A stretch of 32,896 nt of DNA from a virus, in the IMG/VR virus record IMGVR_UViG_3300010413_000269, positions 1-32,896 of that record; one strand, given 5' to 3'. The position numbers and the translations under genes are program-made. The notes beneath the pieces were generated by a model. That model made no database searches, was not told the DNA's origin, and worked only from the letters and a program-made list of their open reading frames with translations. Below, in pieces: positions 1-8,026 of this stretch (position 1 is the stretch's first letter; every line of letters begins with the position of its first letter).

Positions 1-1757
1 TTGTATTTTCCAGGAGCGTGTAAATGATCGAATATAGCTGACCCATAAACTCTATGGCCAGCGGGATCATTCATTTTCTGTCCCCGTGGCCCTTCATCTC
101 CATGATGACTGACAAGTGTATTGGCAATGAATCTATCATCACCACGGCTTAACCATTCAAAACGTCCTTTCAATTCTGGATGATATGTTTCGATGTAATA
201 TTGAAGCGGATTAATATGGTCATAGTATTTTGTTGCAAGTTCGTTAGCAATCAACCAATTGACCGGAGGATTCTCCTTTTCATATCGCTTTTCATTCAGG
301 TATCTATCTAAATGCTCATTATGATTGCTTGCTTTGATCCATATTTTAACTTTATCGTTTATATTGGATTTCCACTTTTTCAACTCTTCTGCATATTCAT
401 CCAATTCATTTTTTAGATAGATAAACCGTGGATCTTTTACTTTTTGCAGCTTAGTCCTGAAATCAAATTCATGATGATGACTGATAGAATGAGCATCAAA
501 AGAATCTGATAAAGTCACATAATCAACACCAAAATAATCAACCATATTAAAGCTTGCTTCTCTTGCATAATCAAGCGTCCAGGGTGGATGTAAATCGCCA
601 ATAGCAAGTAAAGATGCATCAGACTGTTTAACTTTACCGTCAGGGCTATAATGACGATTCATGTAATTAAATGAGCCATCTTCTTTCGCTTCTATCTGTC
701 TCCAATAGAAATAACCTGTATTTGTATCAACCTCAATGGCAACAAATCCTAACGCCATTCTGAGATTGCCAATATATCCGGCCCGTGTCTTTGGATAGGC
801 CCGTGGTGTAATTGTTCCAGTAGAAAGTGCAATACGTGGACTTTTAATGTCACCAGAATCTAATGACTTAATCCTCTGGACTGGATGGGCCACAATAATA
901 GACTGCCCCGGATGCTCGCATAAAAGCTCAACCTGATTCAAAGGATCTTTCTCAGTTGGAAAGACGTTCATATCAAGTGCTTTAATCTTTTCTGTGATCT
1001 TGATTTCAGTTGCAAAGTGATCCGATAAAGCTAAAATTTCAGGATCATAATATTTATGTGAATTATGCATTCCTCGCATATTCAATGTATGAAAGTGAGT
1101 CTCATCGAATCTTTCTTCGCCTTCTACTTCCATCATCTTTCGAATAGCTTTATAAATACCATTATGCAATTTAGCTTCTGGCATTACAGAAGTAATAATA
1201 TATAATTTCTTACCTTTCTTCTTTGATTCAGGGATTACAATATCAATACCTTTTCTTTCGAGTCTTCCTGGAATCTGATCTTTCAAGTCTGAAAAAGTGC
1301 CGAACAATGCTTCTGGTGCTGCATGATTTAATTTTGTATGCTCTCTCCAGTAATTTCTTGTAACATCGAATTTAGAATTAAAAGTTTCTTTGTGATATTT
1401 TTCCGCTATTTTTTCAAGATCATGAATCAACTCTTCTTTTGTTGGAAGGTCTTCAACACCCATCTCTTTAAGAATAAATTCTTTCAAATCTGCAAAGCTA
1501 TCAACATCAAACAATTGCATATATAAGTCACGCTTATAAGAATGTCTTTTATACACTTTCGCAAGGCCATCACGCTTTGCTTTATATGGTTGTTCAAACT
1601 GATTGAAGTAATCAATAGTTAGATTGTAAATATGGTTTTTTGTTTTAAGTGTTTCTAACTCTTCTTTTGTTTGTGATTGCTTTTCTGTTAGCTTTTCTTT
1701 TGTCCGCAGTTCTTCGAGTTTTGAAATTTGTTTTTCGCTTATATATTTGTAGACCAT
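1..1757 (-). CDS. Calcineurin-like metallophosphoesterase, T5 A1-like (3' end off window)
   Basis: The gene reads leftward from an ATG at 1757, with an in-frame TAA directly upstream, and stays open for 585 codons to the window edge, so the C-terminus is missing. The last 200 residues carry the ordered metal-binding motifs of a calcineurin-like phosphoesterase: GDLH at 387-390, a D-S-F-D cluster at 418-421, NHNEH at 478-482, SHHGDEG at 550-556 and an HLH near 578-580. The first 380 residues have no fold I can name; residues 301-345 hold a Ser/Thr/Gly-rich stretch (ALSTGTIT). The size, the long N-terminal extension and the NHNEH and SHHGDEG motifs recall the A1 protein of phage T5, needed for host DNA degradation. 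I hold the phosphoesterase call firmly and the A1 comparison loosely. It follows the 401-aa unknown gene by 37 bases with no clear Shine-Dalgarno site. Confidence 0.72.
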   Translation of the reverse strand, partial: MVYKYISEKQISKLEELRTKEKLTEKQSQTKEELETLKTKNHIYNLTIDYFNQFEQPYKAKRDGLAKVYKRHSYKRDLYMQLFDVDSFADLKEFILKEMGVEDLPTKEELIHDLEKIAEKYHKETFNSKFDVTRNYWREHTKLNHAAPEALFGTFSDLKDQIPGRLERKGIDIVIPESKKKGKKLYIITSVMPEAKLHNGIYKAIRKMMEVEGEERFDETHFHTLNMRGMHNSHKYYDPEILALSDHFATEIKITEKIKALDMNVFPTEKDPLNQVELLCEHPGQSIIVAHPVQRIKSLDSGDIKSPRIALSTGTITPRAYPKTRAGYIGNLRMALGFVAIEVDTNTGYFYWRQIEAKEDGSFNYMNRHYSPDGKVKQSDASLLAIGDLHPPWTLDYAREASFNMVDYFGVDYVTLSDSFDAHSISHHHEFDFRTKLQKVKDPRFIYLKNELDEYAEELKKWKSNINDKVKIWIKASNHNEHLDRYLNEKRYEKENPPVNWLIANELATKYYDHINPLQYYIETYHPELKGRFEWLSRGDDRFIANTLVSHHGDEGPRGQKMNDPAGHRVYGSAIFDHLHAPGKY

Positions 1758-1794
1758 TTATAAAACATACTTTATTCTTTCATTGAAAGTCAAT

Positions 1795-3000
1795 CTATGC
1801 AATAGAGTCTACTAATTCATCATGAACACTATCTAATTCATATTCATTTGATTCAACTGATTCTTCTTGAAAGCCCTCAAGATAAAAAAATTCTCTTAAA
1901 TCTTTATATTCTCTAAATATAGTTTGTTTTGCTCCAGACAATGCTCTCGAAAGTATTGCATATGTATATTGATCTATATCTTCGAGTTCCTTAATGTATT
2001 CCCCTATTTTTGAAACAGAATATTTTATTGCTTCTTTCTGGATATGAGATAAAGGACGGTGTATATAATTGCTTATTTTTGGATCATTGTTTGTTTTATT
2101 TAATTCTGGATAAATAAATTCTTTTAATTGATTATATTGCTTATCAGTAATTGGATGATTTGTCTTAACTCTTTCAATATTATTAAATCCTATATCATAA
2201 AATTTGCTTGCAATATCTATATCAGTCATCATTCCTATATATTCATTAAAATCGCTTTTATGATCTTCATTATCATGATAATCGACCATCCCAAATTTCC
2301 ATAAATCTGAAATGGCTGGCCAATGTCCATAATAAGCTCTCATAGCATCTATTTCTTTAATAATATCTTTGCACATCTTAGGCAAATCAAATTGATTAAC
2401 TTTATGATTTTTCTTTAATTCAGATACATCTGTATTGCCTATGGAACTCATATCAACAATTTTGCTTTCTATTTTTCCATCGTTTAATACGATAGAATAT
2501 CTACTTAACATATCATCGCTATTTAATACTTTTATCTTCAAGCTTGTTGATTCTGGTGGACGATAATTAACCGAAACCTTTACCTTGAATCCTGATGTAA
2601 TGATAAGGTTGGCTGCTTGCAGTCTTCTATACTCAAATGCAGCTTCTGAATCATTCCATTCAAAAAAATGATTCAGAAATGAAGATTCATTTTTTGCATA
2701 TGAGATAAGTTTTTCTGGAGTAATAAAACTTGAATTGTCCGATAAAGTTAAAAGTTCATCCTGAATTGTTTCTTCAATCCATTTTAATGATTCATTTTCT
2801 TTATAATCTTCTCCATACCCATTTTCTTCAAGGAAATACCAAAATTGACCACTTAGATATTCAAACTTTTCAGTATCTTCTTTTCTATATTCTTCTCTAA
2901 ATATAAAATGTTCGTCAAAGAATTTTCTATCGTCTCTTGATAGATCTTTTCTAAACGAGATAATTAATCCCTGTTTGATTTCTTTTTTGATTTTACTCAT
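1795..3000 (-). CDS. Unknown 401-aa protein
   Basis: I do not recognise this gene. It encodes an acidic, mainly helical 401-residue protein with no signal peptide or membrane segment. Near residue 220 it contains a Y-x-x-W-P-x4-L-W motif also found in the small protein at 28400-28738; in that protein the segment looks like part of a winged-helix or LexA-like region, but this is only a guess. The ATG at 3000 is preceded by AAGG about ten bases upstream, which is itself the last unit of the pentanucleotide array, so the array may supply the ribosome-binding site. It sits between the RAMP-like gene plus array and the phosphoesterase, probably in the same transcription unit. Confidence 0.75.
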   Translation of the reverse strand: MSKIKKEIKQGLIISFRKDLSRDDRKFFDEHFIFREEYRKEDTEKFEYLSGQFWYFLEENGYGEDYKENESLKWIEETIQDELLTLSDNSSFITPEKLISYAKNESSFLNHFFEWNDSEAAFEYRRLQAANLIITSGFKVKVSVNYRPPESTSLKIKVLNSDDMLSRYSIVLNDGKIESKIVDMSSIGNTDVSELKKNHKVNQFDLPKMCKDIIKEIDAMRAYYGHWPAISDLWKFGMVDYHDNEDHKSDFNEYIGMMTDIDIASKFYDIGFNNIERVKTNHPITDKQYNQLKEFIYPELNKTNNDPKISNYIHRPLSHIQKEAIKYSVSKIGEYIKELEDIDQYTYAILSRALSGAKQTIFREYKDLREFFYLEGFQEESVESNEYELDSVHDELVDSIA

Positions 3001-3091
3001 ATAAAAATAACCTTGCCTTAACAGATCTCACCAAACCCGACCTTACCCTGTCTAACCCTGCCAATGCGCGGATCGCCTCGGGAAAAAATAA

Positions 3092-3137
3092 ACTAACAAT
3101 AAATATTAGTGCATTGCTATCGTAAAAATACGATAGC
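3092..3137 (-). other. Spacer between array blocks A and B: two hairpins
   Basis: This spacer holds an ACTAA/TTAGT stem (3092-3096 with 3106-3110) followed by GCA, and a perfect 9-bp stem with a 4-base loop (GCTATCGTA 3116-3124 with TACGATAGC 3129-3137). The second is palindromic enough to act as a protein-binding site or as an RNA hairpin. It lacks a clean U-tract directly after the stem on the minus strand, so it is not a textbook terminator. Confidence 0.7.
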
Positions 3138-3201
3138 ACCCTGCCAAATCCCAGACCACCACACCTAACCGTGCCTCACCTCTGCACTCCTCAACAATAC
3201 A

Positions 3202-3227
3202 AATAAATACTAATATAAATTAGTGCA
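3202..3227 (-). other. Spacer between array blocks B and C: AT hairpin repeated from first spacer
   Basis: ACTAAT (3209-3214) pairs with ATTAGT (3219-3224) around an ATAA loop and is followed by GCA, as in the first spacer. Both copies are preceded by an A/T run containing AATAAA. The repetition of spacer as well as of block shows the array is a multi-unit element rather than a chance G-rich patch. Confidence 0.65.
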
Positions 3228-3306
3228 AAAACCCTCGCCATATCTTACCTAACGGAAGCCTACCAAACCTCACCTCACCGTGGCACTCCTGAACATATTA
3301 AAATAA

Positions 3307-3990
3307 TTAATCAGTATAATTATTCCAATTAACTTTTTTACTCCAATCAAATGATTCATCTACCATATCAGATGAAATATCAATTTGATATTGGCCGAAA
3401 AATCCTCCAGAACTTGGCCGAAAATCTCCTACTCCTTGACTGAATCCAGCAAGTTGAATAAGAGAGACAATTTGATCCAGAGAAACTCTTCCCGCATTAT
3501 ATAAAATAACAATTGAAGTTGTCCAGTCATAAAATCTTGGCCTGAATCTAATGTCTGTAGTCCCAGCTCCGATAGTAACTCTTGACTCATGGGTATCAAA
3601 TGAAGAGAAATCAATTTTAACATAATCCCCGCCCATTTTAGGCTTATCGCCTCCATTTTGATTGTAAAATCCCATTACATGGACTGCACCTTTTACCACT
3701 GTCATAGGAAGGGACTTGTCTGCAATTTGCCGACATGCTCCAACAATAGATCCTTTGAATGCACTTGCCGGAAGTCCATAAGAGTTTTTTGAAATTTTGT
3801 ATGCAGATTCTTCTACTTCTTTTTCAATGTTTCTTGCTTCTCTTCCTGTTCCGCCCTTTTTCTGCTGTTTATTAAGGATGCTTTCTTTTGTTGAATCAGC
3901 AAATCTATGCATCAATAAAGGAGTAACTCCTTTAATGCCGACTTTTAGTAATCGTGTGTCAATTGAATTGACGATTAAATTTTTATCCAT
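3307..3990 (-). CDS. RAMP/Cas7-like phage protein of unknown function
   Basis: This is a 227-aa soluble protein. It has three segments I associate with a phage family of unknown function: an N-terminal GVTPLLMHRF, a central LPASAFKGSIVGACRQI, and a C-terminal GVGDFRPSSGGFFGQY after a predicted beta strand (FRPRFYDWT). The central S-x-x-K-G and the Gly-rich C-terminal loop resemble the (G)SS-x-KGAxR helix and G-rich loop of RAMP proteins such as Cas7 and Csm3, which bind RNA along ferredoxin-like folds. That resemblance is my inference and has not been tested by structure comparison. It has its own promoter (4021-4048) and a strong AGGAGAG ribosome-binding site, and the pentanucleotide array begins about 15 bases after its stop. 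No cas genes, CRISPR array or nuclease lie nearby. Confidence 0.6.
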   Translation of the reverse strand: MDKNLIVNSIDTRLLKVGIKGVTPLLMHRFADSTKESILNKQQKKGGTGREARNIEKEVEESAYKISKNSYGLPASAFKGSIVGACRQIADKSLPMTVVKGAVHVMGFYNQNGGDKPKMGGDYVKIDFSSFDTHESRVTIGAGTTDIRFRPRFYDWTTSIVILYNAGRVSLDQIVSLIQLAGFSQGVGDFRPSSGGFFGQYQIDISSDMVDESFDWSKKVNWNNYTD

Positions 3991-4020
3991 TTTCCTATTC
4001 TCTCCTTGCCATTTTTAGCA

Positions 4021-4048
4021 ATTATGGATAAAGAAAATATTCTGTCAA
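4021..4048 (-). promoter_or_regulatory. Sigma70-like promoter for the RAMP-like gene
   Basis: On the minus strand a perfect TTGACA -35 (plus 4043-4048) is followed after 16 bases by CATAAT (plus 4021-4026), five of six matches to the -10 consensus. It lies in the gap between two genes and is followed by AGGAGAG before the ATG at 3990. Confidence 0.65.
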
Positions 4049-4079
4049 TAGAAAATTATATTTTTAGAAATTATTTTTA

Positions 4080-4601
4080 TCAGAATAAAGAACTTTGCGT
4101 AAGATACGAAGGATTATTATTTCTTGATTTAACAGCCTGTTCAACTTCAGTCAAAGACCATTTTTTATTGCCAGATACTTTTTCATACATATCTATATCT
4201 GCACGAATACAAACAAATATTTCTATCATGCGTCTATGATCGTGCAATATTTTATATCCAATGATCTCAAATACTCCACCATGCTTTATTATCGCTTCTC
4301 TCAATTCATTAATTTCTACATATTCACCGGATCTACTTTTATATAAATAGACACATGAATCTATCTTCATTTCTATAAACTGTAAATGCGGCAAAGCAAC
4401 AATAGGATACTTTGAGCTTCTTAATTCATTGGGCAGTCGGTCAACCATAGATCCTTTTAATCTGCCTGATTTTGTTTTTCTTTTACGCTTGTATATTTCT
4501 GGTTTTATTTCTTCAAAATCAATATTGGCGATATTATATGTATCTGCCTGTCTATGCCTTGACTTATTAACAATAGGATTGTCGTGAAATTTGAAATTCA
4601 T
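4080..4601 (-). CDS. Unknown 173-aa protein
   Basis: I do not recognise this gene. The N-terminal half is basic (a K/R-rich stretch around residues 36-52, KRKRKTKSGRLKG) and the rest looks mixed alpha/beta with no membrane segments. It begins two bases after the portal gene ends, so it is translationally linked to the virion genes, and it is the last gene before the promoter of the RAMP-like gene. The basic patch could bind nucleic acid or the head interior. No function can be assigned. Confidence 0.7.
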   Translation of the reverse strand: MNFKFHDNPIVNKSRHRQADTYNIANIDFEEIKPEIYKRKRKTKSGRLKGSMVDRLPNELRSSKYPIVALPHLQFIEMKIDSCVYLYKSRSGEYVEINELREAIIKHGGVFEIIGYKILHDHRRMIEIFVCIRADIDMYEKVSGNKKWSLTEVEQAVKSRNNNPSYLTQSSLF

Positions 4602-4602
4602 T

Positions 4603-6390
4603 TTACAAATTCAATACTAAAGCCTTTTTCTTTTCAGGTTTTACAGGCTCATCTTGCGCCTTAAACACATCATCAAGCATTGAGTCAAAGTTAAACTCTT
4701 CCTCTTCACCTTCCTGCTCTGGTTGCTCTTCTGCTTCTTGCGCCTGTTGTTGTCCTATAGCAGCTTGATACAACTGTGTAAAAGATTGCATTGAATCTTT
4801 TGGCATTGTTCCCATTATTTTTAATGTGTTAAGAAATGTTTCGTCATCAATACCCAAATCTTCTTTAGCAAATTGCCAGGCAGGCTTATCGTCGTCTTCA
4901 ATTCTTAATTGGTCAAAACCTGTATGAGTTTCAAAACGTTGCTTTTTAATCTTTTCTTCAAACTCTTTATCAGTAGGAACAATACCTGTAAATTCAAATT
5001 TATACTTTTCCCATAGATAACGGCCATCATGAGACTTTCTTTTCAGCCTCATCAATATTTCTTCTGCCACAGTCTCAAAAGAAATAAGTAAATCCCTTAA
5101 TCCTCTGTCTCTTGAAAATGCTTTACGGCCTTCTGTATTCTCTGACAATACAGCCTTAGATGATTGGAAATTTAATCCTAATTCATCGATATCTACACCC
5201 ATATGAGAAGCGATTAATCCACCCATCATTTGTAGATACTGGATGTATTCCATATCTCTCGGTGCTTTCATCAGATCAATTGGTTGAACATCACCATTGA
5301 TAATTGGAACGGCCCAAACATTTCGACCTGTAAAATTGGCTCTCCATTCTTGTTGAAAGCGTCTCATCTCTTCACGTGAGAAGTTAGACCCACCCTTCAT
5401 AGATAAAGCTATTTTAGGAATAGAGTTTCTTGAAAATGCATTAGCATTATATTGAAGAGAATTAAGAAACCCTCTAACCAATGCAGCAGCAACTTCCAAT
5501 CTTGATGGAGCATATCCATTATACCAAATATCAGAAGTTGAATCGGGTTGATAAAATACTAAATCTTTCCATTCAAATGCAGCAACAACTTGATTCCCAA
5601 TCTCTTGAACATATTTAACTTTATCAAAATCGGGGATCATCACCTCTCTTTCTTTTGTTACCCGTTCTGCAATTTCATTTGTTTTGAATTGCCTCAACTT
5701 AGGGTCAATAGAACCTTTATTGCCCATGTATCCATAGTCGCCAACTTTACGAATTGTTGCGCCATCAAGAAACCGGAAAAACGATGTGTCTTTTCCGTCT
5801 TTTGTTTCCACAACTTCTACAGCTACCCGATTCATAACCAGTGCATCTTCAACATATTTCGACAAATGTTTTTCTAATCCAGTTTCTCTTTCAGCCCATC
5901 CGTAATAGTCTGTTCTTCCACCAAATCTAAAAAAATTAGATAGCCATTTTATTTCTTCAATATCTTTCTTTGCGGCTTTCTCGTCAGGATCTCTTAATTT
6001 TATTCTATACCCAGGATCATTATCGTCATTGGATGGACGGGAAAATATTCTCACCTGAGATTTTCTTAAAAATAAAATAGCTCCGACAAGTGGAGTATGA
6101 GATACAGTTCTTAATACAGGATCAGGGACAATTGTCGGTCTATACTTAGAATAATTAACATTAAGATATTCAAACGTAGGATCAAGAAAGCCTTTTGTTG
6201 GATTGATCTCTTCTTTCTTTTCTTGCAAATCTCCAGCACGTCCAATAACCATTTCTTTGCTATCGCTTTTATCTTTAGCTTTTTCTAATCCAATTCTTTC
6301 AATGTTATCGGCAGAAAATACTTTATATATTTGATCTTCCGGGGCACCGAAAAACTCTTCCAATGGACTTTTTTCTTTATTATCGGACAT
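4603..6390 (-). CDS. Portal protein
   Basis: This 595-aa protein has the layout of phage portals of the PBSX/HK97-like group. A variable N-terminal arm leads to a helix-strand core beginning near residue 98 (TPLVGAILFLRKSQVRIFSR), then a wing with many Tyr/Trp residues, a clip region, an EWR-rich stem segment (FQQEWRANFTG near 350), and an acidic Gln/Glu-rich C-terminal tail. Portals form the dodecameric ring at one capsid vertex through which DNA is packaged. LEKA (35-38) and FKA in the C-terminal tail match the possible prohead-protease motif seen in neighbouring genes. It is transcribed after the tape-measure-like gene, whereas in most phages the portal precedes protease and capsid. Confidence 0.9.
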   Translation of the reverse strand: MSDNKEKSPLEEFFGAPEDQIYKVFSADNIERIGLEKAKDKSDSKEMVIGRAGDLQEKKEEINPTKGFLDPTFEYLNVNYSKYRPTIVPDPVLRTVSHTPLVGAILFLRKSQVRIFSRPSNDDNDPGYRIKLRDPDEKAAKKDIEEIKWLSNFFRFGGRTDYYGWAERETGLEKHLSKYVEDALVMNRVAVEVVETKDGKDTSFFRFLDGATIRKVGDYGYMGNKGSIDPKLRQFKTNEIAERVTKEREVMIPDFDKVKYVQEIGNQVVAAFEWKDLVFYQPDSTSDIWYNGYAPSRLEVAAALVRGFLNSLQYNANAFSRNSIPKIALSMKGGSNFSREEMRRFQQEWRANFTGRNVWAVPIINGDVQPIDLMKAPRDMEYIQYLQMMGGLIASHMGVDIDELGLNFQSSKAVLSENTEGRKAFSRDRGLRDLLISFETVAEEILMRLKRKSHDGRYLWEKYKFEFTGIVPTDKEFEEKIKKQRFETHTGFDQLRIEDDDKPAWQFAKEDLGIDDETFLNTLKIMGTMPKDSMQSFTQLYQAAIGQQQAQEAEEQPEQEGEEEEFNFDSMLDDVFKAQDEPVKPEKKKALVLNL

Positions 6391-6422
6391 TGTTATTATT
6401 TTAACCTAAATTTATATTGTTT

Positions 6423-8024
6423 TCAATCAGTTAAAAATTGCATAAAATAAGATTTTAAGCCTTTCTTTTTATTCTTTTCGTCACCACTTAAACTTTCATA
6501 TAATTCTTTTAATTCATTGGTTAACGAGTTTATTGATTTCGCAGACATTTGAGAAACTTCATCAAGACCTTCCAGCCCTTTTTGAACAAGTGGTGCTGAT
6601 TCATTGGCAATTTTAAGCATAGATTGCTCTGTAGCATATAATACATCTCTTGCCGCTTTAGCTCCGGGATGACTAATTCGAGTAGCTTTTTGTTCGGCCA
6701 TTAATCTTGCTTGTTTTGATACATCGCTTGTTACTCCTGTAGCGGTGATATCTTCTGGAACCGGCGCACCCGTTTTTTTCCCTGTAAATTTCCCCCAGTT
6801 TGCCAATAAATTAGAAGTTGTTAATCCTGTCTGATAAACTTGTTGATTTAATGCGATATATCTTGCAGCAGATCCAGCTTCTTCTGCAATCTTCTTTTGC
6901 ATTTGTTCACCAATATCGACCCCACCGGCACCCTCATTCATTAGTCCAACCATAGCCATTCTTTCCGAATGAGATAATTCACCTGATTCTAATCTTTCTT
7001 GGCTGATACCTAACTGACCTCCTATTTTTTTTCTTAATCCAGCATCAGCACCAATCATTTGCATGGATAGTGCAGTAGTTCTTGCTGTTAATGCGTTTTG
7101 TCCAAAAGATCCTTTTGACACGGCATCACTGATTGATCTTCTTTGTTCTATAGACTTCTGTATAGACTTTAGTGATCTTGACGGGTCAGCAGCGGCATAA
7201 GAAGCAACCTCTTTCGCAAAAGATTCAGACAACTTAGCATCTTTAACACCATTAGAAACAGCCGTCTCCATTACATCTTCCATCATTCTCATCATTAATG
7301 GAAGTTCTGTCTGGATGCCTCCTTCTTTCGCCGTGATCCTTAATACATCTTCTAATCCCTGTGTTCCACCAGGGCCACCAGCACCCTGAGACATTCTATC
7401 CATAAGCCCTTGTATTTGAGCTACGGATTGAACATCACCAAATCTTTCAGCATATCTATAAGATCTTGAATCTTCTTTTAGCCCTGCCTCACTCTGAAGT
7501 CTGCCGGACTGCATACGTCTTGTCTTTGTATATTGAGCTACTTCTGTAGGATCTAATATCCCAACATTTGACTCAATTGTTCCAGCTACACCGACAGTTG
7601 ATTTTTGCTCCATCAATGCTTCACGAGAAGCACGTCCCAAATCCATTACTTTCTTTGCTAGATATCCAAATCCAGCAATAGCAGCACCAATAAATGGAAT
7701 AGAAGCACCCATTGACCCTATACCACCGCCTCCGCCACCTCCAGAAGTCCCTCCACCAGTTGAAGGACCACCACCGGCCTGAGAAGCCATAGTATTTTTT
7801 TCTATAGAAGTCTTTAGGTCTTTAATGCTTTTATCAACACTTGTTAAAGATTTAACAAGCTTCTTTGTCTCCTGAAGCATTAATTTCTGAGTCTTTACGG
7901 ATTGTTTGCCAACAGTTAAAGCCTGCTTGCTTGTATCAGCAGCAGACTTTACACCCATGCCAGTAGTTGGCCTGGAAACCTGTTTTTTAGCACCAACACT
8001 GACTTCTATTTTATTTGTTGCCAT
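6423..8024 (-). CDS. Tape-measure-like tail protein
   Basis: This 533-aa protein starts with a Ser/Thr/Lys-rich helical segment, followed by a Gly-rich linker at residues 84-103, a hydrophobic segment at 107-122 (SIPFIGAAIAGFG) and a long Ala/Ser-rich helical remainder. Such a mix of coiled helix and hydrophobic segment is typical of tape measure proteins. The two preceding genes overlap at a homopolymer like the G/GT tail-assembly chaperones that precede the tape measure in many phages, which is the main reason for the call. At the usual rule of about 1.5 angstrom per residue, 533 residues imply a short tail of roughly 80 nm. An alternative is an internal head protein, because the portal follows directly. 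Confidence 0.5.
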   Translation of the reverse strand: MATNKIEVSVGAKKQVSRPTTGMGVKSAADTSKQALTVGKQSVKTQKLMLQETKKLVKSLTSVDKSIKDLKTSIEKNTMASQAGGGPSTGGGTSGGGGGGGIGSMGASIPFIGAAIAGFGYLAKKVMDLGRASREALMEQKSTVGVAGTIESNVGILDPTEVAQYTKTRRMQSGRLQSEAGLKEDSRSYRYAERFGDVQSVAQIQGLMDRMSQGAGGPGGTQGLEDVLRITAKEGGIQTELPLMMRMMEDVMETAVSNGVKDAKLSESFAKEVASYAAADPSRSLKSIQKSIEQRRSISDAVSKGSFGQNALTARTTALSMQMIGADAGLRKKIGGQLGISQERLESGELSHSERMAMVGLMNEGAGGVDIGEQMQKKIAEEAGSAARYIALNQQVYQTGLTTSNLLANWGKFTGKKTGAPVPEDITATGVTSDVSKQARLMAEQKATRISHPGAKAARDVLYATEQSMLKIANESAPLVQKGLEGLDEVSQMSAKSINSLTNELKELYESLSGDEKNKKKGLKSYFMQFLTD

Positions 8025-8026
8025 TA

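Larger units (their letters stand above)
3011..3292 (-). repeat. Pentanucleotide-periodic G-rich array (NNNGG on minus strand) in three blocks
   Basis: Read on the plus strand, the region falls into consecutive 5-mers that mostly begin with CC. Block A is 14 units (3011-3080, 9 starting CC), block B 11 units (3139-3193, 8 starting CC) and block C 12 units (3233-3292, 8 starting CC). On the transcribed minus strand this is (N)3GG repeated, such as TGAGG TGAGG TTTGG. The blocks are in different 5-nt phases and are separated by AT-rich spacers that share an ACTAA..TTAGT hairpin followed by GCA. Blocks B and C end with nearly the same 13-mer, GCACTCCTSAACA (3184-3196, 3283-3295). Minus-strand reading frames through the array hit stops quickly, so it is not coding. 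Its composition is far more GC-rich than the flanking genes. It lies directly 3' of the RAMP-like gene. Confidence 0.85.

Noticed and set aside
3011-3292. CRISPR array reading of the G-rich region
   Set aside because: Units are 5 nt with degenerate bases, with no 25-40 bp direct repeats or unique spacers.
3011-3300. Coding reading of the pentanucleotide array
   Set aside because: On the minus strand the frame from the ATG near 3298 stops after eight codons, and other frames also carry stops.
5260-5290. Second hammerhead core (CTGATGA on the minus strand)
   Set aside because: It is inside the portal coding frame with no GAAA or pairing arms. Similar hits near 8651 and 27270 also fail.
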